In this document: positions 27,172 through 36,046 of the stretch, one piece after another
Layout: each line of letters opens with the position of its first letter
How positions within the stretch are numbered: the stretch's first letter is position 1
Assembly: GCA_029547205.1 (NCBI GenBank)
Contig: JAKPPT010000112.1
Coordinates: 1 to 64,000, forward strand
Length of the DNA stretch: 64,000 nt
Direction: 5' to 3'
DNA from: Spirochaetota bacterium
GTDB lineage: Bacteria; Spirochaetota; Spirochaetia; Treponematales; UBA12059
Notes under the pieces: model-generated
The model's input: the letters and a program-made list of their open reading frames with translations, nothing else
What the model was told of the DNA's origin: nothing
Database searches by the model: none
Made by a program: the position numbers and the translations under genes

Positions 27172-28092
27172 ATGAAAACGTGTATAGTTTTTCCAGGGCA
27201 GGGTGCTCAAGCCATCGGTATGGGAAAAGATTTATTCGATGCATATAAAAAAGTACGAGAGTTGTTTGAGCAGGCTTCTGATATGACAAAAATGAACCTG
27301 ACTGATCTTATTTTTTCCGGTACGGAAGAAGATCTCAAGCAGACAAGGAATACACAGGTTGCGCTTGCACTTGTTGATTATTCAGCAGCTGTTGTGCTCC
27401 ATGATATGGGCTTTTCCTGTGATGGAACTGCAGGTTTTAGTTTAGGCGAGTGGCCAGCGCTTGTGGAAGCAGGTGTGCTTTCGTTCGAAACCATGATGAA
27501 GCTCGTAGCAGAGCGCGGCAGGTTGATGGATGAAGCTGGAAAACGTTCTGGTGGTTCAACAATGAGTGCGGTGCTATCACTTGAGCCTGAAAAAATAGAA
27601 GCAGCATTACAGCAAGCAGGCATTCATGATGTGTGGGTTGCTAACTATAATGCTCCAAATCAATCTGTCATTTCAGGAACAGAAGCAGGGATTACCAAAG
27701 CAGAGGAAGTCATTAAAAATGCAGGTGCACGAAGAGTCGTCCGTCTTAAAGTTTCCGGTGCTTTTCATTCGCCAATTATGCAGTATGCATATGATGGGTT
27801 CAAAGAAATCCTCCAGGATGTAGTGTTCAATGACCCTGTTATTGCTTTTTATTCTAATGTTACTGGCGGTAAGGTAGGCTCCGGTGTTGAGCTTAAAAAA
27901 CTTGCTGCAGACCAGATAATCAGCCCGGTACGGTGGACACAGGAAGAAGCTGCAATTGCAGGTGATGGCTATGGACGAATATTGGAAGCAGGTCCAGGAA
28001 CTGTTTTGTGCGGTTTATGGAAATCTTTCAATACGGAAATCCCTGCGTATCCCTGTGGAACGCTCGAGCTCATACAAAAAGTTTCACAGTAA
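27172..28092 (+). CDS. fabD: Malonyl-CoA:ACP transacylase
   Basis: This 306-residue enzyme loads malonyl groups onto acyl carrier protein to start fatty acid elongation. It shows 'FPGQGAQ' at 8-14, nucleophile Ser90 in GFSLGEW and His199 in GAFHSPIM, with spacing as in E. coli FabD. The ATG at 27172 is chosen because AAGGAGGAG precedes it; an in-frame ATG 22 codons earlier has no such site. It is followed after 80 bases by fabG. Other fatty acid synthesis genes (acpP, fabF, fabH) are not in the window. Confidence 0.96.
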   Translation: MKTCIVFPGQGAQAIGMGKDLFDAYKKVRELFEQASDMTKMNLTDLIFSGTEEDLKQTRNTQVALALVDYSAAVVLHDMGFSCDGTAGFSLGEWPALVEAGVLSFETMMKLVAERGRLMDEAGKRSGGSTMSAVLSLEPEKIEAALQQAGIHDVWVANYNAPNQSVISGTEAGITKAEEVIKNAGARRVVRLKVSGAFHSPIMQYAYDGFKEILQDVVFNDPVIAFYSNVTGGKVGSGVELKKLAADQIISPVRWTQEEAAIAGDGYGRILEAGPGTVLCGLWKSFNTEIPAYPCGTLELIQKVSQ

Positions 28093-28172
28093 TGGTATAG
28101 TATTTTGCAGTACTTTGGATGTGATTCCTACGTTTGATTGAGAAAGAAAAAATCCAGGAGAGGAGCAAGAAC

Positions 28173-28916
28173 ATGAATTTGTTAAAAGAAAAAAATTGTA
28201 TTGTTACAGGCGGGTCGAAAGGTATCGGCAGAGCCATTGTCAAAACGTTTTTAGAAGAAGGTGCAAATGTTTATTATATTTCACGTTCGGAAGCAGAAAA
28301 TGCAGGCGAACTCGCTACAATTGCTCAAAACAATGCCTGTAAACTTAAGTGGATTTCCTGCAGTGTAACTGACGAAAAGGCACTGGAAGCTGCGATTGAT
28401 ACAATAGCCAGTGAAGGATCTATTGATGTAGTCGTCAACAATGCTGGCATTACTAAAGACGGTCTTGTATTTAGAATGAATACCGAAGATTGGGAGCAGG
28501 TACTGCTCACGAATCTGACCAGTGCCTTTTTTGTGTGCCGCACCGCTGCACGTCACATGATCAAAAAGCGTGCAGGGAGTATCATCAATGTATCGAGTGT
28601 TGTAGGTATAACTGGAAATGGCGGTCAGACAAACTATGCTGCATCAAAAGCAGGTCTCATTGGATTCTCAAAGAGCCTTGCGAAAGAGGTTGCAAGCCGG
28701 GGCGTACGGGTCAATGTAGTAGCACCTGGATTTATCGATACTGCCATGACAGATAAAATCCCCGAAGAAGCAAAAGAAAAACTCAAAGCAGCCATTCCAC
28801 TTGGCAGAACTGGCAAGCCTGAAGAAATAGCATCTGCGGTACTGTTTCTCGCTTCCGATATGGCTTCGTACATTACCGGTGAAGTCTTAAAAATTGATGG
28901 CGGAATGGCAATGTAG
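28173..28916 (+). CDS. fabG: 3-oxoacyl-ACP reductase
   Basis: This 247-residue short-chain dehydrogenase reduces 3-oxoacyl-ACP with NADPH. The cofactor motif is 'VTGGSKGIGRAI' (11-22), 'NNAG' is at 89-92, and the catalytic Ser142, Tyr155 and Lys159 have the same spacing as in E. coli FabG. The C-terminal 'SYITGEVLKIDGGMAM' is typical. The ATG at 28173 follows a GGAGAGGAG site. Its pairing with fabD supports a role in fatty acid synthesis rather than as a generic SDR. Confidence 0.95.
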   Translation: MNLLKEKNCIVTGGSKGIGRAIVKTFLEEGANVYYISRSEAENAGELATIAQNNACKLKWISCSVTDEKALEAAIDTIASEGSIDVVVNNAGITKDGLVFRMNTEDWEQVLLTNLTSAFFVCRTAARHMIKKRAGSIINVSSVVGITGNGGQTNYAASKAGLIGFSKSLAKEVASRGVRVNVVAPGFIDTAMTDKIPEEAKEKLKAAIPLGRTGKPEEIASAVLFLASDMASYITGEVLKIDGGMAM

Positions 28917-28924
28917 TATACTAT

Positions 28925-28944
28925 GACCACACGAGGTGGTCATG
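28925..28944 (+). promoter_or_regulatory. Hairpin enclosing the glgX ribosome site
   Basis: A perfect 6-base stem, GACCAC (28925-28930) and GTGGTC (28936-28941), encloses the loop ACGAG. The GAGG ribosome site straddles loop and stem, and the ATG at 28942 follows directly. A TATACT box lies at 28917-28922. Folding would be expected to limit initiation, so it may be a translational control or a coupling device with fabG. Confidence 0.4.
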
Positions 28945-31086
28945 GATACGACAATACGCTTACAGCCAGGTTTCCCGACCCCCTTTGGTGCATCGCTTGT
29001 ACCAGGGGGTGTCAATTTTGCAATATTTTCCCGACACGCAACCAGTATAACACTTGAGCTTTATGCAAACCCATCTGACAGCAAAGCATTTTTTGAATAT
29101 AAATTTAATCCTCTTATAAACCGCACAGGCGATGTGTGGCACGTTGAGCTCCAAGGAATTCGTACAGGGACACTATATGGATATCGGGTTGATGGACCCT
29201 ATATACCACAAGAAGGACTTCGATTTAATAAAAACAAGCTCCTCCTTGATCCCTATGCAAAAGCGCTCACAGGCGATTTTATCTGGGATCTTTCCCAGTC
29301 CTGTGGTTATGACGTTACGAGTGAAGAAAAAGATCTTTCGTTTTCTCATGTTGATAATGCTGGTTTTATGCCTAAATGCATTGTGATAGATGATTCTGCG
29401 TTTGATTGGCAGGGGGACAGACCCCTCAATTTGCCATTGAGACACGCTGTAATATATGAACTACATGTCCGTGGTAGTACCCGTCATGCGAGTTCTGGAG
29501 TTTCAGCACCAGGAACCTATCAAGGAGTTATTGAAAAGATTCCGTACTTTAAGGAACTTGGAATCACAACCCTGGAACTGCTTCCCGTTCAGGAATTTGA
29601 TTTTTATGAAAATCAGCGTAAGAATCCATATACAGGCGAACAATTAAAACAGTACTGGGGCTATAGTACGCTTGCATTTTTTGCTCCTAAAGGCATCTAT
29701 GCTGCAGGCGGAACCTGCGGAGAACAGGTTACTGAATTTAAAACTATGGTACGGGAACTCCATAAAGCTGGAATAGAAGTCGTTCTTGATGTGGTATTCA
29801 ATCATACTGCAGAAGGCAATGAACTGGGACCAACTGTATCGTTCCGTGGTTTCGATAATCCTATCTGGTACATGCTCGATGAAGATCAGCGATATTACAA
29901 GAATTTTTCCGGCTGCGGCAATACGCTTAATTGCAATAATCCTATTGTAAGAAATTTTATTATCGATTGCCTCCATTACTGGGTGGTGCAGATGCATGTC
30001 GATGGTTTTAGATTCGATCTCGCATCGATATTGGGGCGCGATCAAAAAGGGAAAATGCTCGAAAATCCACCAATGATTGAGATGATTGCAGAAGATCCTA
30101 TTTTGCGAAATACAAAGCTCATTGCAGAAGCATGGGATGCAGGTGGAGCATATCAGGTTGGCGCATTTCCTGGGGGACGCTGGGCAGAATGGAATGACCG
30201 GTTTAGAGATGATGTACGGCGATACTGGCGTGGCGATAGCGGTTTTACCGGTGCATTTGCAACGAGGATAACCGGTTCGAGTGATTTGTACCTGCGAGAC
30301 GGTAGAAAACCATTTCATTCAATCAATTATGTGTGCTGTCATGATGGATTTACGCTCATGGATCTTGTTTCCTATAATGGTAAGCATAATGAAGAAAATG
30401 GTGAGAACAATTTAGATGGTCATCCGAGTAATTATAGCTACAACTATGGCATTGAAGGTCCTACCAATGATGGTAAAATTATAGAACTGCGAAAGCGGCA
30501 AATTAAAAACTTTTTAACTACACTGTTCTTATCACTTGGAACACCGATGCTACTTGCAGGGGATGAGTTTGGCAGGACACAGCAGGGAAACAATAATGCA
30601 TGGTGTCAGGATAATGAAATATCCTGGATTAATTGGGATTTACGCACAGAAAATGCTGATCTTTTTATTTTTGTAAAAAAACTCATCGCATTTCGAAAAC
30701 GGCATCCAGCTTTCCATAGGCCTGAATTTTATACTGGAAAACAAGGTCGACATAACAAAATGCCCGATATTACATGGTTTAATCCCGATGGAAGTGAACC
30801 AGATTGGAAGAGTGACAGCAAGTGTCTTGCAATGCGAATTGATGGAACTAAAGCTGATATTTTGAACGATAAAGATGACAATGATTTTTTCATCATCTGG
30901 AATCCGGAACAGCAACCGGTGCCAGTTCAGTTATCGGTCTTGCCCGATGGTAAGCAGTGGTACCGAATCATTGATACAAGCAGGTCTGATCCAGATGTGT
31001 TTTATGACGAACAGACTGCTCAGTATGTGCCACACTGTCCTTACATTGCTGGTGCGAATTCTGTTGTGGTGCTGCTTTCCCGATAA
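28942..31086 (+). CDS. glgX: Glycogen debranching enzyme (isoamylase-type GH13)
   Basis: This 714-residue protein has an N-terminal CBM48-like domain (about 8-110: 'FPTPFGASLVPGGVNFAIFS') and a GH13 barrel with 'DVVFNHTAEGNELGP', nucleophile Asp359 in GFRFDLAS, acid/base Glu396 in IAEAWD, and Asp468 in CCHDGFTL. Length and motif set match GlgX/TreX-type enzymes that hydrolyse alpha-1,6 branches of glycogen. The ATG at 28942 is preferred over an in-frame GTG two codons upstream. It may act on glycogen or on glucan from the enzyme at 7207. A standalone glycogen synthase gene was not seen here. Confidence 0.94.
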   Translation: MDTTIRLQPGFPTPFGASLVPGGVNFAIFSRHATSITLELYANPSDSKAFFEYKFNPLINRTGDVWHVELQGIRTGTLYGYRVDGPYIPQEGLRFNKNKLLLDPYAKALTGDFIWDLSQSCGYDVTSEEKDLSFSHVDNAGFMPKCIVIDDSAFDWQGDRPLNLPLRHAVIYELHVRGSTRHASSGVSAPGTYQGVIEKIPYFKELGITTLELLPVQEFDFYENQRKNPYTGEQLKQYWGYSTLAFFAPKGIYAAGGTCGEQVTEFKTMVRELHKAGIEVVLDVVFNHTAEGNELGPTVSFRGFDNPIWYMLDEDQRYYKNFSGCGNTLNCNNPIVRNFIIDCLHYWVVQMHVDGFRFDLASILGRDQKGKMLENPPMIEMIAEDPILRNTKLIAEAWDAGGAYQVGAFPGGRWAEWNDRFRDDVRRYWRGDSGFTGAFATRITGSSDLYLRDGRKPFHSINYVCCHDGFTLMDLVSYNGKHNEENGENNLDGHPSNYSYNYGIEGPTNDGKIIELRKRQIKNFLTTLFLSLGTPMLLAGDEFGRTQQGNNNAWCQDNEISWINWDLRTENADLFIFVKKLIAFRKRHPAFHRPEFYTGKQGRHNKMPDITWFNPDGSEPDWKSDSKCLAMRIDGTKADILNDKDDNDFFIIWNPEQQPVPVQLSVLPDGKQWYRIIDTSRSDPDVFYDEQTAQYVPHCPYIAGANSVVVLLSR

Positions 31087-31091
31087 CATGG

Positions 31092-31143
31092 GTTAAAATG
31101 ATACATTCTCCCCTTCGCAAACTACTTGTTGTTTCATTTTAAC
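31092..31143 (+). other. Long-loop inverted repeat after glgX
   Basis: GTTAAAATGA (31092-31101) is repeated in inverted form as TCATTTTAAC (31134-31143), a perfect 10-base stem with a 32-base loop. It lies just after the glgX stop. No T-run follows, so it is not a standard terminator. It may stabilise the mRNA end or be a protein site. The rest of the 31144-31336 stretch is AT-rich with no other clear feature. Confidence 0.35.
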
Positions 31144-31336
31144 ACAGTAACATGCTCTTTGTGCTCTGTGTGTAGAATAGTAACACAATAGAACTCGTCT
31201 TTGCCGTTTCTCACATGCAGTTTGATGCAAATATACTGTAAACTGTATGTCTTAGTGCGAAATTTTAAAAAATTAAATATTTATATTATAAAGAAATATA
31301 GCTTTTATTGTCTATTTAGTTACATGATTATCTAAA

Positions 31337-31353
31337 TTGGCATGTAATTTGCT
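31337..31353 (+). promoter_or_regulatory. Sigma-54 (-24/-12) promoter of the sigma factor gene
   Basis: TTGGCATGTAATTTGCT has GG at 31339-31340 and GC at 31351-31352 with exactly ten bases between, the fixed spacing required by RpoN. It matches the consensus YTGGCACG-N4-TTGCW at every specified base except one (T for the second C). Expected transcription start is about 31364, leaving a 16-base leader with AGGAGG (31370-31375) before the ATG at 31380. The AT-rich 200 bases upstream could hold enhancer sites for an activator. Confidence 0.72.
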
Positions 31354-31379
31354 ATATGAATGACAGTTCAGGAGGAACT

Positions 31380-32246
31380 ATGAAATCAATACGTGAAATA
31401 AAAGAACAAAGTAGTGCAGATGCTAATGTACTTTCTATATACTTAAGAGAAATTAATAAAATACCGCTTATGACCCGCGAAGAAGAAGATCACTATGCAA
31501 GACTTGCAGCTCAAGGTGATAAGCTTGCAAAAGAAAAACTTGTTAAAGCAAATCTGCGGTTTGTTGTAAATGTTGCAAAGAAATACCAGAATCAGGGATT
31601 GCCGCTTGCAGATCTCATATCCGAAGGCAATATCGGTCTTTTGCATGCAATTGAACGCTTTGATGTAAGCAAAGGTTACCACTTTATTTCCTATGCAGTG
31701 TGGTGGATTCGGCAGGCAATTCTCAAGGCTATCTGTGAAAAGAGCATGCCTATACGCCTACCGTTAAACCGTGCCAATGAGCTTGTGCAGATTGAAAAAG
31801 CTAAAAAGATAATTAACGAGAGCATGTCCGAAGATGATGAGCAGCAAGAGATAGCTCGTATGCTCAACATGGAACCCGAACATGTTCGCGATTTGGTATC
31901 AGTAAGTAGGGATTTTGTCTCCCTCGATGCTCCTCTCTATGATGATAAAGAATCAGGAACGCTTGTTGATACTGTCGATAGTTCTGCATACAAAGGTCCA
32001 GAGGATACGGTTATCGAACTTGCACTTCGTGATGATATCAATCGTCTTTTGGGAACGCTTACTGAAAAAGAACGTAAAATTATCGAAATGCGTTTTGGAT
32101 TAAATAATCATAAACCATTGAGCCTTAAAGAGATTGGTGAAGAATTTAATCTTACTAAGGAAAGAATCAGACAGATTGAAAAAGCAGTTATTAAACGGCT
32201 TTCCGATTCGTATGATGCTTCAATGTTAGAAAGCTACGTAGCATAA
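31380..32246 (+). CDS. Sigma-70 family RNA polymerase sigma factor, short (group 2/RpoS-like)
   Basis: This 288-residue factor lacks region 1.1 and begins at region 1.2 ('DANVLSIYLREINKIPLMT'). Region 2 is complete, with 'LVKANLRFVVNVAKKY', the -10 recognition helix 'ERFDVSKGYHFISYAVWWIR', region 3, and region 4 with helix-turn-helix 'LSLKEIGEEFNLTKERIRQIE'. It is far shorter than a typical housekeeping RpoD. The ATG at 31380 follows AGGAGG by 4 bases; an upstream ATG at 31356 would precede the predicted transcript start. With the sigma-54 promoter ahead of it, it looks like an alternative factor switched on by RpoN, as Borrelia rpoS is. A terminator follows. Confidence 0.9.
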   Translation: MKSIREIKEQSSADANVLSIYLREINKIPLMTREEEDHYARLAAQGDKLAKEKLVKANLRFVVNVAKKYQNQGLPLADLISEGNIGLLHAIERFDVSKGYHFISYAVWWIRQAILKAICEKSMPIRLPLNRANELVQIEKAKKIINESMSEDDEQQEIARMLNMEPEHVRDLVSVSRDFVSLDAPLYDDKESGTLVDTVDSSAYKGPEDTVIELALRDDINRLLGTLTEKERKIIEMRFGLNNHKPLSLKEIGEEFNLTKERIRQIEKAVIKRLSDSYDASMLESYVA

Positions 32247-32292
32247 GGTTTTATAAAGTAAAAATTATGCCATAAAATCAATGGAAGTATGA

Positions 32293-32321
32293 GGGTACAA
32301 TGCTTAATTGTACCCTTTTTT
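32293..32321 (+). terminator. Rho-independent terminator after the sigma factor gene
   Basis: GGGTACAAT (32293-32301) pairs with ATTGTACCC (32307-32315) around a 5-base loop, followed by six Ts. It closes the sigma factor transcript and separates it from the convergent acylphosphatase gene. Confidence 0.9.
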
Positions 32322-32339
32322 ATTGCTTTGGTGCGACTA

Positions 32340-32627
32340 CTAGTACAATTCGATTGTAAACGATGCGTAGGAACCTGTATATTGCTTTTCGGTGACATCT
32401 ACAGATGTTACATGTGCGCCTGGAGGTCCCTGGTGCAGCCACTGCAGGTATCGATCGACAGCTGATGCAGGACCTTCGGCATAGGTTTCTACCCCACCGT
32501 CTGGAAGATTATATATCCAGCCCGTGAGGCCCAATGATTTGGCAAAGTTGCGGGCTTCATATCTAAATCCAACTCCCTGGACTCGTCCGCGTATTATTGC
32601 TAGAATTGCTTTGTTTCCCATAAACAA
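32340..32627 (-). CDS. acyP: Acylphosphatase
   Basis: This 95-residue enzyme hydrolyses acyl phosphates. The signature 'GRVQGVGFRYEARNFA' contains the catalytic Arg, and 'GWIYNLPDGGVETYAEGP' contains the catalytic Asn. The TTG at 32627 is taken as the start because AGGA lies 5 bases upstream; the ATG two codons later (32621) has poorer spacing. It is divergent from rpmH, in the place where dnaA often lies in other bacteria. Confidence 0.93.
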   Translation of the reverse strand: MFMGNKAILAIIRGRVQGVGFRYEARNFAKSLGLTGWIYNLPDGGVETYAEGPASAVDRYLQWLHQGPPGAHVTSVDVTEKQYTGSYASFTIELY

Positions 32628-32690
32628 TGGTATCCTGGTTTAGTCATTGTGTACAATGTTGGATAAAAGAATCAAGCATCAATGGTAATG

Positions 32691-32719
32691 TTGACTAAAT
32701 TCCTTATAAATTCTATACT
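32691..32719 (+). promoter_or_regulatory. Promoter of the rpmH operon
   Basis: TTGACT (32691-32696) and TATACT (32714-32719) are separated by 17 bases, each matching consensus at 5 of 6. This is one of the best sigma-70 promoters in the window and suits a highly expressed ribosomal protein gene starting at 32772. Confidence 0.8.
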
Positions 32720-32771
32720 TGCGTCTCTATAAGTCAAGGAAAATCTATTTTTTATATAGTAGAGGTATCAG

Positions 32772-32927
32772 ATGAAAAGAACCTATCAGCCAAGCCGAAC
32801 GCGGAGAGTGCGAAAATTTGGATTCCGGGCCAGAATGGCAACCAAAGGTGGAAGACTGGTATTAAAACGGAGAAGAGCAAAAGGCAGAATCCGTCTTACC
32901 ATTTCTGATGAAAAGAAGAAGTATTAA
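32772..32927 (+). CDS. rpmH: Ribosomal protein L34
   Basis: This 51-residue, very basic protein begins [20 protein letters not shown] and ends ISDEKKKY. The 'KRTYQPS...[12 protein letters not shown]' opening is diagnostic of L34 of the large ribosomal subunit. It heads the conserved cluster rpmH-rnpA-yidD-yidC-jag. The gap to rnpA is 12 bases. Confidence 0.98.
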   Translation: MKRTYQPSRTRRVRKFGFRARMATKGGRLVLKRRRAKGRIRLTISDEKKKY

Positions 32928-32939
32928 ACCATTACTAGT

Positions 32940-33290
32940 GTGGTATGTCTGAAGTTTTCCAAGGATGAGCGTTTAACACGTTCAAAGGATATTCAGCGTG
33001 TTTATAGGGAAGGAAAGCGGTATCAAACACAAGGGATGGTAATGCAAGTGTGCAGTAATTCCCTTGAGAAAACCAGGGTTGTATTTTCAGCCAGTAAGAA
33101 AGTAGGTACTGCAGTTCGTCGTAATCGGGCAAGACGTATTTGTTCTGAAGTTTGGAGAACACTATACAAACCCTGGATTACTAAATGGGTTGATATCGTT
33201 TTCATAATTCAACCCTGCCAGGAAGAAACGTTTGAAGAGCGAAAAAAACAGATGCAGATTCTTCTCAAAAAAGCTGGATTGGTGCTGTAG
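32940..33290 (+). CDS. rnpA: Ribonuclease P protein component
   Basis: This 116-residue basic protein partners the catalytic RNA of RNase P in processing tRNA 5' ends. It opens '[22 protein letters not shown]' in style and contains the signature '[21 protein letters not shown]', which binds pre-tRNA. The only plausible start is the GTG at 32940, 12 bases after rpmH; no clear ribosome site precedes it, so it is probably coupled to rpmH translation. It is followed directly by yidD. Confidence 0.96.
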   Translation: MVCLKFSKDERLTRSKDIQRVYREGKRYQTQGMVMQVCSNSLEKTRVVFSASKKVGTAVRRNRARRICSEVWRTLYKPWITKWVDIVFIIQPCQEETFEERKKQMQILLKKAGLVL

Positions 33291-33291
33291 T

Positions 33292-33513
33292 ATGAGAAGT
33301 ATATTGATTGCAATTATCTCATTCCCAATTAAAGTATATAGAAAATTTATTTCTCCCCTGTTTCCTCCAACATGCCGCTTTTATCCTACATGTTCAACGT
33401 ATGCACTTCAGGCAATCGATAAGTATGGTCCAGTTAAAGGATTGTACTTATCGCTAAAACGTATTAGTAAATGTCATCCATTCCATCCGGGAGGTTATGA
33501 TCCACTGCCATGA
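33292..33513 (+). CDS. yidD: Membrane protein insertion efficiency factor YidD
   Basis: This 73-residue protein has an N-terminal amphipathic or membrane stretch ([20 protein letters not shown]), then the family motif '[15 protein letters not shown]' and C-terminal '[17 protein letters not shown]'. YidD assists YidC-dependent membrane insertion. The ATG at 33292 lies one base after the rnpA stop, and its TGA overlaps the yidC ATG at 33510. Confidence 0.95.
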   Translation: MRSILIAIISFPIKVYRKFISPLFPPTCRFYPTCSTYALQAIDKYGPVKGLYLSLKRISKCHPFHPGGYDPLP

Positions 33514-35312
33514 ATACATTTGAGAATGATGATGCAGGATCATCAAAAAGAACCCTGTTAGCAGTTGTGCTTTCTGTGTTGTTTGTTTTTGCAGTTAGTA
33601 TCATACAAACGTTATTTTTTTCTCCACCTGTTCAGACAACTCAAAATCCAAACCCTGTAGTGCAAACTACTGTGCAGGAACAAACAACTGTCCCTGCAAG
33701 TGTTGAGATAGTACAACAACAATTACCGATTGAAGATGAATATCAAAAACTTGTTCCCGAAACTATCACCCTTGATACCGATTATATAAGAGCTATTTTT
33801 ACAAATGAAGGTGGTTCAATTGTTTCACTACAGCTAAAAAAACATCTTACTGATGGAAAGCCAGTAGAAATGCTCGTCTCTGCAGACGGACCTTCTGGGT
33901 TTGGTGTAATCATTCCATCGACACAGGGACAGGTGACACCGCAGCCACAACATGATCTCATGAAATATGAGCGTGTGAGTGATACTATTATCGAATTTTC
34001 TCGCGTATATTATGTAAAAAGCCAAGAGGGAGCGGTTACATCATATACGCTCAAAAAGCGATATGAATTTGTACCAGATGAATACATAATTAAATTATCA
34101 ATAATTCATGAAAACACGGTTCCACAACCTCTTGCTATTGGAAATGGTGATAGCGCATACACTTTATACTTTGGTCCTCAAATAGGTCCTGATTTTACTG
34201 AGTTAACCAATTATTCCGATTTTAGACGTATTGTTGTGCTTGAAGGTACTAAACGAAAGGTTCTTAATACCAAAAATGGTACTATTACACAAAATACTCG
34301 TTTTACCTGGGCAGGAATTGCGGGAAAATATTTTTCACTCATAGTAATTCCTGATGCTACGCAATACAGTTTACGGGCTACAAATATTCAAAAAAAAGGT
34401 GTAAAAGCAGTAACATCAATGTCTTTTGTTCGCCCTCCCATTACTGCCAGCGCACAGACCGATATATTTTATATCTATATTGGACCAAAAAGTTATAAAG
34501 AACTTGCTCGGTATGATGATCCTGCAAAGAATTACTATAAACACTCTGCAGACAATCTGACTAAAATAACGGAAGGCAATAATGCTCTCGGGTGGCTTGA
34601 GAGTGCACTTAAATGGCTCTTAAACTTATTTTACAGCATTATTCCGAACTATGGTATTGCAATCATCCTGTTGACTATTCTGGTACGGGTCATACTAGTA
34701 CCGTTGACTATTAAGAGCAGCAAGAGTACTGCAAAAATGCAAGAAATACAGCCCAAAATTCAGGAATTGCAGAATAAGTATAAAAATAATCCACAGAAAC
34801 TGAATATTGAGCTTGCTGAACTCTACAAAAAAGAAGGGGCAAATCCGCTTTCCGGATGTCTTCCTGTACTATTGCAGTTTCCAATTTTTATTGCAATGTA
34901 CAGTTTATTTAGCAACCATTTTGACTTGCGGGGAGCAAGCTTTATTCCTGGATGGATTACCGATCTTTCATTACCAGAAGCGATTGTAAGCTTTGATACG
35001 ATAGATTTATTTATCTGGAAAATAAGCGCCATACGAGCACTGCCGATAATTTATCTCATAAGCCAGCTCTGGTATGGAAAATTCATGCAGCAACCTACTT
35101 CAGCAGGACAAAATCAAAGTCAAATGAATTTTATGCTGTATGGCTTACCGATAATCTTCTTCTTTGTGCTGTATGATGCTCCATCTGGACTTTTAGTGTA
35201 CTGGATTGTTGCCAATATTCTTACGGTAATTCAACAATATCTTATAAATAGATTTATTCATAAGAAATATACAGGAAAACCAGAAAAACCGGTGATTGCT
35301 AAAGTTAAATGA
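33510..35312 (+). CDS. yidC: Membrane protein insertase YidC
   Basis: This 600-residue protein has the layout of the long Gram-negative form: an N-terminal membrane helix (about 15-37), a large periplasmic P1 domain (about 60-350), and the conserved five-helix insertase core. The core contains '[18 protein letters not shown]', '[20 protein letters not shown]', and '[20 protein letters not shown]' near the end. It inserts and folds inner-membrane proteins with or without SecYEG. A basic C-terminal tail ends the protein. The start overlaps yidD by four bases. Confidence 0.97.
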   Translation: MNTFENDDAGSSKRTLLAVVLSVLFVFAVSIIQTLFFSPPVQTTQNPNPVVQTTVQEQTTVPASVEIVQQQLPIEDEYQKLVPETITLDTDYIRAIFTNEGGSIVSLQLKKHLTDGKPVEMLVSADGPSGFGVIIPSTQGQVTPQPQHDLMKYERVSDTIIEFSRVYYVKSQEGAVTSYTLKKRYEFVPDEYIIKLSIIHENTVPQPLAIGNGDSAYTLYFGPQIGPDFTELTNYSDFRRIVVLEGTKRKVLNTKNGTITQNTRFTWAGIAGKYFSLIVIPDATQYSLRATNIQKKGVKAVTSMSFVRPPITASAQTDIFYIYIGPKSYKELARYDDPAKNYYKHSADNLTKITEGNNALGWLESALKWLLNLFYSIIPNYGIAIILLTILVRVILVPLTIKSSKSTAKMQEIQPKIQELQNKYKNNPQKLNIELAELYKKEGANPLSGCLPVLLQFPIFIAMYSLFSNHFDLRGASFIPGWITDLSLPEAIVSFDTIDLFIWKISAIRALPIIYLISQLWYGKFMQQPTSAGQNQSQMNFMLYGLPIIFFFVLYDAPSGLLVYWIVANILTVIQQYLINRFIHKKYTGKPEKPVIAKVK

Positions 35313-35340
35313 TTATTACGTTTTAAGGAGAATATATATT

Positions 35341-35997
35341 ATGGTTCACGAGTTTGAAGGAAAAACAGAGGAAGAAGCCATAGAAAATGCAGTTTCTGCA
35401 TTGGGGGTAGAACGCGACAAATTTGATGTGGAAATTCTGGAGACTACAAAAGGATCATTTTTAAAAAAAGCAAAAACACGCATTCGTGTCTATCTGCATG
35501 ATGATGAAAAAAAAGAAGTTTCTGCAAGCAAACTGCTCCCTGAACATGAGGAAAAGATTATTGATTTTGTGCAGAAACTCATTGAACATATGGGATACAA
35601 CTGTAAAGCATCGATTTTGTTTAGAGAAGAAAAAAAACTTGGAGTGCGCCTTGAAAGTCCAAATGTTTCAATAATTATTGGGAAAAAAGGTAAAAATCTC
35701 GATGCTATTCAAAGTTTGCTCAATGTTTATGCAAGTAAAATTGGACTTGCGAATTATAAAATTGTTGTGGATGCAGAAAATTATCGACTCCGGCGCGAAG
35801 AATCACTGGTAAAAATGGCTTATGAATTAGCTGAAAAAGTGCGAAAAACACGAACCAGCATTTTGCTGGAACCTATGAATCCTTTTGAACGCCGCATCAT
35901 TCATACTACATTAAACAATATTGTAGATATTGAGACCAAGAGCGAGGGTGAAGGTCTCTACAAGCAGGTGCGAATTATGTTTAGAGGAAAAATATAA
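35341..35997 (+). CDS. jag: Jag/KhpB RNA-binding protein
   Basis: This 218-residue protein has three domains in order: Jag_N (1-50, 'EFEGKTEEEAIENAVSALGV'), a KH domain (about 75-150, with 'IIGKKGKNLDAIQSLLNVYA'), and an R3H domain (about 150-215, with 'PMNPFERRIIHTTL'). It is an RNA-binding partner encoded next to yidC in many bacteria. AAGGAG sits before the ATG at 35341, which is preferred to a longer frame. It ends the rpmH operon. Confidence 0.96.
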   Translation: MVHEFEGKTEEEAIENAVSALGVERDKFDVEILETTKGSFLKKAKTRIRVYLHDDEKKEVSASKLLPEHEEKIIDFVQKLIEHMGYNCKASILFREEKKLGVRLESPNVSIIIGKKGKNLDAIQSLLNVYASKIGLANYKIVVDAENYRLRREESLVKMAYELAEKVRKTRTSILLEPMNPFERRIIHTTLNNIVDIETKSEGEGLYKQVRIMFRGKI

Positions 35998-36032
35998 AAC
36001 GCTTTCACATAGAATTTTTATAATAAATACAT

Positions 36033-36038
36033 TATAAT
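36033..36038 (+). promoter_or_regulatory. -10 box directly before the WecA-type gene
   Basis: TATAAT ends 8 bases before the ATG at 36047, so transcription would begin about two bases before the start codon. No ribosome site is present in that gap. An inverted repeat, TTATAAT (36018-36024) with ATTATAA (36031-36037), overlaps the box and could bind a regulator. No convincing -35 box was found. Confidence 0.4.
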
Positions 36039-36046
36039 AGAAAAAT

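Noticed and set aside
31087-31336. Small RNA or tRNA in the gap before the sigma factor gene
   Set aside because: No cloverleaf, no TTCGAATC-like arm and no promoter-terminator pair; AT-rich sequence with one long-loop repeat only.
33510-33513. Overlap of yidD and yidC as a frameshift or fusion
   Set aside because: It is the ordinary ATGA stop-start overlap, and both proteins are complete.
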